Source: Brevibacterium permense
GTDB lineage: Bacteria > Actinomycetota > Actinomycetes > Actinomycetales > Brevibacteriaceae
Assembly (NCBI RefSeq): GCF_025506275.1
Contig: NZ_QYCP01000095.1
Coordinates: 124,001-188,000, forward strand
Direction of reading: 5' to 3'
Length of the DNA stretch: 64,000 nt
The notes beneath the pieces were generated by a model. That model had not been told where the DNA came from, did no database searches, and saw only the letters and a list, made by a program, of their open reading frames with translations. Each line of letters starts with the position of its first letter. Position 1 is the stretch's first letter. Both the position numbers and the translations under genes were made by a program. Of the stretch, positions 61,858 to 64,000 are shown piece by piece.

Positions 61858-62781
61858 ATGAAGGTTATACGCAAAGGCCGAACATCGAAATCCGTCCAGC
61901 TCGGCGAGATTGATACGCCGAACGTCTCGTCCGAAGTCCTCGCTGCCGGCATCAATCCCGTCGATCTCGCAATCGCCGGTGGAAAGCTTCCGTTCCGGAA
62001 GCTCGACGCTAAGGCCACGCTCGGATTCGAGGGGGTCGCCCAGACAGCGGACGGAGACGTCGTGTATTTCTCTGCACCACGGCCTCCTGACGGGTCGTTC
62101 GCAGAACGAGTCTCACTCGACGGTGCAGAGACGGCATCAGTACCAGATGGACTTGACCCAGCCCTCGCGGCCGCAGTCGGAGTGCCGGGGATCGCGGCAT
62201 GGTCGGCCCTGTTCGACGCCGGCAAGTTCGCCGCAGGCGATCGGGTACTCGTCCTCGGCGGAACAGGGACCGTGGGACGTATCGCCGCTCAGGCCGCCAT
62301 CGCTGAAGGCGCGTCCCTGGTCGCTGGCACCGCCCGCAACGACGAGGGCATCGCGGATTTATCATCGATCGGTGTGGTGCCGGTCGACATCTCTTCGGCT
62401 TCGACGACCTCAACTCAGCTGCGTGAGGCCAGTGCCGACGGGTTCGATGTCGTGATCGACACCCTGTGGGGACCACCGCTGGCAGCCACGGTCGAACACC
62501 TGCGCACTGGTGCCAGAGTGGCGCAGGTGGGCAACTCTGCCGGAGCAGAAACAGAGTTGAGTGCCCCCGCCTTCCGCAATCGGGGGGTCACGTTCGCAGG
62601 ACATTCGAACTTCCTGCTCACCGCCGAACAACGGCGAGTCGCCTACGAGAAGGTCGCCGAGTACGCATCTAACGGAAAGATCGACGTGCCATTGTCGACG
62701 ATCGGCTTGGAAGAGTTTCCAGACTTCTGGGCACGAATGGCCGACGGAAACGCCCGAGGAAAGACCGTGCTCGTTCCTTAA
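61858..62781 (+). CDS. quinone oxidoreductase-like MDR enzyme
   Basis: This 307-residue medium-chain dehydrogenase lacks zinc ligands. The GroES-like half begins MKVIRKGRTSKSVQLGEIDT and the NADPH loop is VLVLGGTGTVGRIAAQAAI. It is shorter than usual (320 or more) in the N-terminal domain. A purine-rich site (GAGGAGTAGGAA) precedes the ATG. A TTA codon lies at 62359-62361. It could reduce an enone or quinone in the catabolic pathway. Confidence 0.82.
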   Translation: MKVIRKGRTSKSVQLGEIDTPNVSSEVLAAGINPVDLAIAGGKLPFRKLDAKATLGFEGVAQTADGDVVYFSAPRPPDGSFAERVSLDGAETASVPDGLDPALAAAVGVPGIAAWSALFDAGKFAAGDRVLVLGGTGTVGRIAAQAAIAEGASLVAGTARNDEGIADLSSIGVVPVDISSASTTSTQLREASADGFDVVIDTLWGPPLAATVEHLRTGARVAQVGNSAGAETELSAPAFRNRGVTFAGHSNFLLTAEQRRVAYEKVAEYASNGKIDVPLSTIGLEEFPDFWARMADGNARGKTVLVP

Positions 62782-62844
62782 CGGAGCTCCTCCCGCCTCT
62801 AGCAATCACTTCTACTCTCACAACTCACATTTGAACGGACCGCC

Positions 62845-63759
62845 ATGACATCTCCAGCTAGGCAACATGTTCAGCCGATCGGCACCACCGATCTCTCCGC
62901 CGGGTTCCTGACCCGTGAACTCAAAGAGGGAGTTTTCCTCCTGACGAACGGGAATTATCAAACCATCTTCTTCACCACCGGTGAAGGAATTGTGCTTCTC
63001 GACGCACCTTCGCCTCTGATGTCGTACATTCAGACCGCCATCTCCGACGTCACCGACGAGCGCCTCCGTACGTTGGTCTATTCCCACGGGCACACCGACC
63101 ACATCGGCGGTGCCGCAGCCGTCGTCGGTTCCCAGCCTGATACTGCGATCGAGATCATCGCTGAAGCGGGCACGACCGAGTTCCTCGTAGCCAAGGACGA
63201 TCCAGCTCGACCGCTGCCGACCTTCACCTACGAGAAGACCTTTGACGAGTACATCGGTGCCCGCCACGTCAGGCTCTTCCGTGACAATTTCCACTCCGCC
63301 GATGGCGACACTGTGCTCTACCTGCCGGACGAGAAGATCCTCGTCGCCATCGATCTCATGGCCCCAGGGTGGGTGCCGCTGCTGGACTTCGATATCACTG
63401 AGAACGTCTTCTCATATATGCGGGCATTCGATCGTTTTCTCGCTTTCGACTTCGACTACTTCCTCAGCGGGCACACGGCTGACGCGGCAGTGCGCTCCGA
63501 TGTCGAGCTCACCCGCGACTACGTTATGGACATCTACAGGACCGTCAAACGCCTGCACGACAGCATCAACGAGAAGGAGCTGCTCTCTGAACACCGTGAC
63601 AGCGAGCAGGAGGGAATCAAACGCATTATCGATACGGTCACTCGCCAAGCCGCCGACGAGATCATCGACCGGTGGAAGGACAGAACGATGAGAGGGACCG
63701 AGTTGTGGACTGAGAGCCACGCTCGCGCGATGGTCCTCTATGTCCGCTGGTCCGACTGA
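62845..63759 (+). CDS. metallo-beta-lactamase fold hydrolase
   Basis: This 304-residue MBL-fold protein has the zinc motif YSHGHTDHIGGAAAV (H-x-H-x-D-H), a later histidine in FRDNFHSADGD and SGHTADAAVR. The fold includes lactonases, glyoxalase II and sulfatases; a ring-opening or thioester hydrolysis role would fit the cluster but is inference. The C-terminal 70 residues are helical. It follows the MDR gene by 63 bp. Confidence 0.85.
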   Translation: MTSPARQHVQPIGTTDLSAGFLTRELKEGVFLLTNGNYQTIFFTTGEGIVLLDAPSPLMSYIQTAISDVTDERLRTLVYSHGHTDHIGGAAAVVGSQPDTAIEIIAEAGTTEFLVAKDDPARPLPTFTYEKTFDEYIGARHVRLFRDNFHSADGDTVLYLPDEKILVAIDLMAPGWVPLLDFDITENVFSYMRAFDRFLAFDFDYFLSGHTADAAVRSDVELTRDYVMDIYRTVKRLHDSINEKELLSEHRDSEQEGIKRIIDTVTRQAADEIIDRWKDRTMRGTELWTESHARAMVLYVRWSD

Positions 63760-63798
63760 ACCCGGGTCCCGCTGCTACTAACGAAACAGGAGATTGAA

Positions 63799-64000
63799 AT
63801 GTCAACTGTCACCTTCGACTACCAGGGAGCCGTCGTCATCATCACCGGCGGGTCATCCGGAATTGGTCGTGCTATCGCCGAGGCCTACGGTCAGGCTGGA
63901 GCCAACGTCGTCATCGCGAGTCGCAATGAGGCTGACGGCGACGAAGTCGCCGCTCTCGTCAACGAAGCGGGGGGACGTGCTTTTCACCACCTAACTGATG
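63799..64000 (+). CDS. short-chain dehydrogenase/reductase, cut by window end
   Basis: The first 67 residues are present, starting [20 protein letters not shown], with the SDR cofactor motif [15 protein letters not shown] and the following [14 protein letters not shown], which suggests NADP preference (Arg after the second strand). CAGGAGATT precedes the ATG. It continues the MDR-MBL-SDR gene row. Confidence 0.85.
   Translation, partial: MSTVTFDYQGAVVIITGGSSGIGRAIAEAYGQAGANVVIASRNEADGDEVAALVNEAGGRAFHHLTD

Overview
The window is high-GC DNA with the gene style of an actinobacterium. Supporting features are an IdeR/DtxR-type iron box, inositol-1-phosphate synthase, malate:quinone oxidoreductase and many genes that appear leaderless, with a TAnnnT -10 element 6-8 nt before the start codon. 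My recollection of the protein families points to Micrococcales, most likely Brevibacterium, but this is inference without a database search.

Layout, left half. 1-925 is the 5' part of a quinone oxidoreductase. 1102-6008 is a four-gene acyl-CoA operon (APH-type kinase, SDR, acyl-CoA dehydrogenase, acyl-CoA ligase). Its gene content resembles the levulinate/4-hydroxyacid (Lva, ACAD10/11) pathway, and it sits behind a clear promoter/operator. 6238-9971 is a SbcCD/YhaNO-like nuclease pair. 10074-14186 is an iron-box-controlled siderophore ABC importer with a fused double permease. 14347-17949 is a MatC-like carrier, a PrpF-family isomerase and a divergent LysR regulator. 18019-22417 holds a LysR regulator, malate:quinone oxidoreductase, an AraC regulator, a VOC protein and a protein of unknown function. 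22419-24169 is a sodium:solute symporter with a small membrane partner. 24326-28734 is a membrane molybdopterin oxidoreductase followed by an aldehyde dehydrogenase/DHDPS-family pair.

Layout, middle. 29034-47302 is mostly core genome: Bax-inhibitor-like protein, AbgT transporter, ino1, prfC, hrpA, an Nramp transporter, paired DUF202 proteins, an AEC transporter, a DUF1461-like protein, polyphosphate kinase 2 and an MFS permease.

Layout, right end. A tRNA gene with a UAA anticodon but a short variable loop (47393-47469) is followed at once by a tyrosine integrase. From there to the window end is an accessory region that looks like an integrated catabolic island: a 5'-damaged ClpB-like AAA+ gene, an MHS-type transporter, a class I cytochrome P450 with its own ferredoxin, ferredoxin reductase and LysR regulator, two inverted relics of the same transposase flanking an FMN reductase, and then aldehyde dehydrogenase, acetyltransferase, quinone oxidoreductase, metallo-hydrolase and SDR genes. 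A repeated TTGCACAAC motif links the aldehyde dehydrogenase and acetyltransferase promoters. The P450 cluster has the parts of a complete electron-transfer chain (NAD(P)H to reductase to [2Fe-2S] ferredoxin to P450) plus uptake and regulation, but its substrate cannot be read from sequence.
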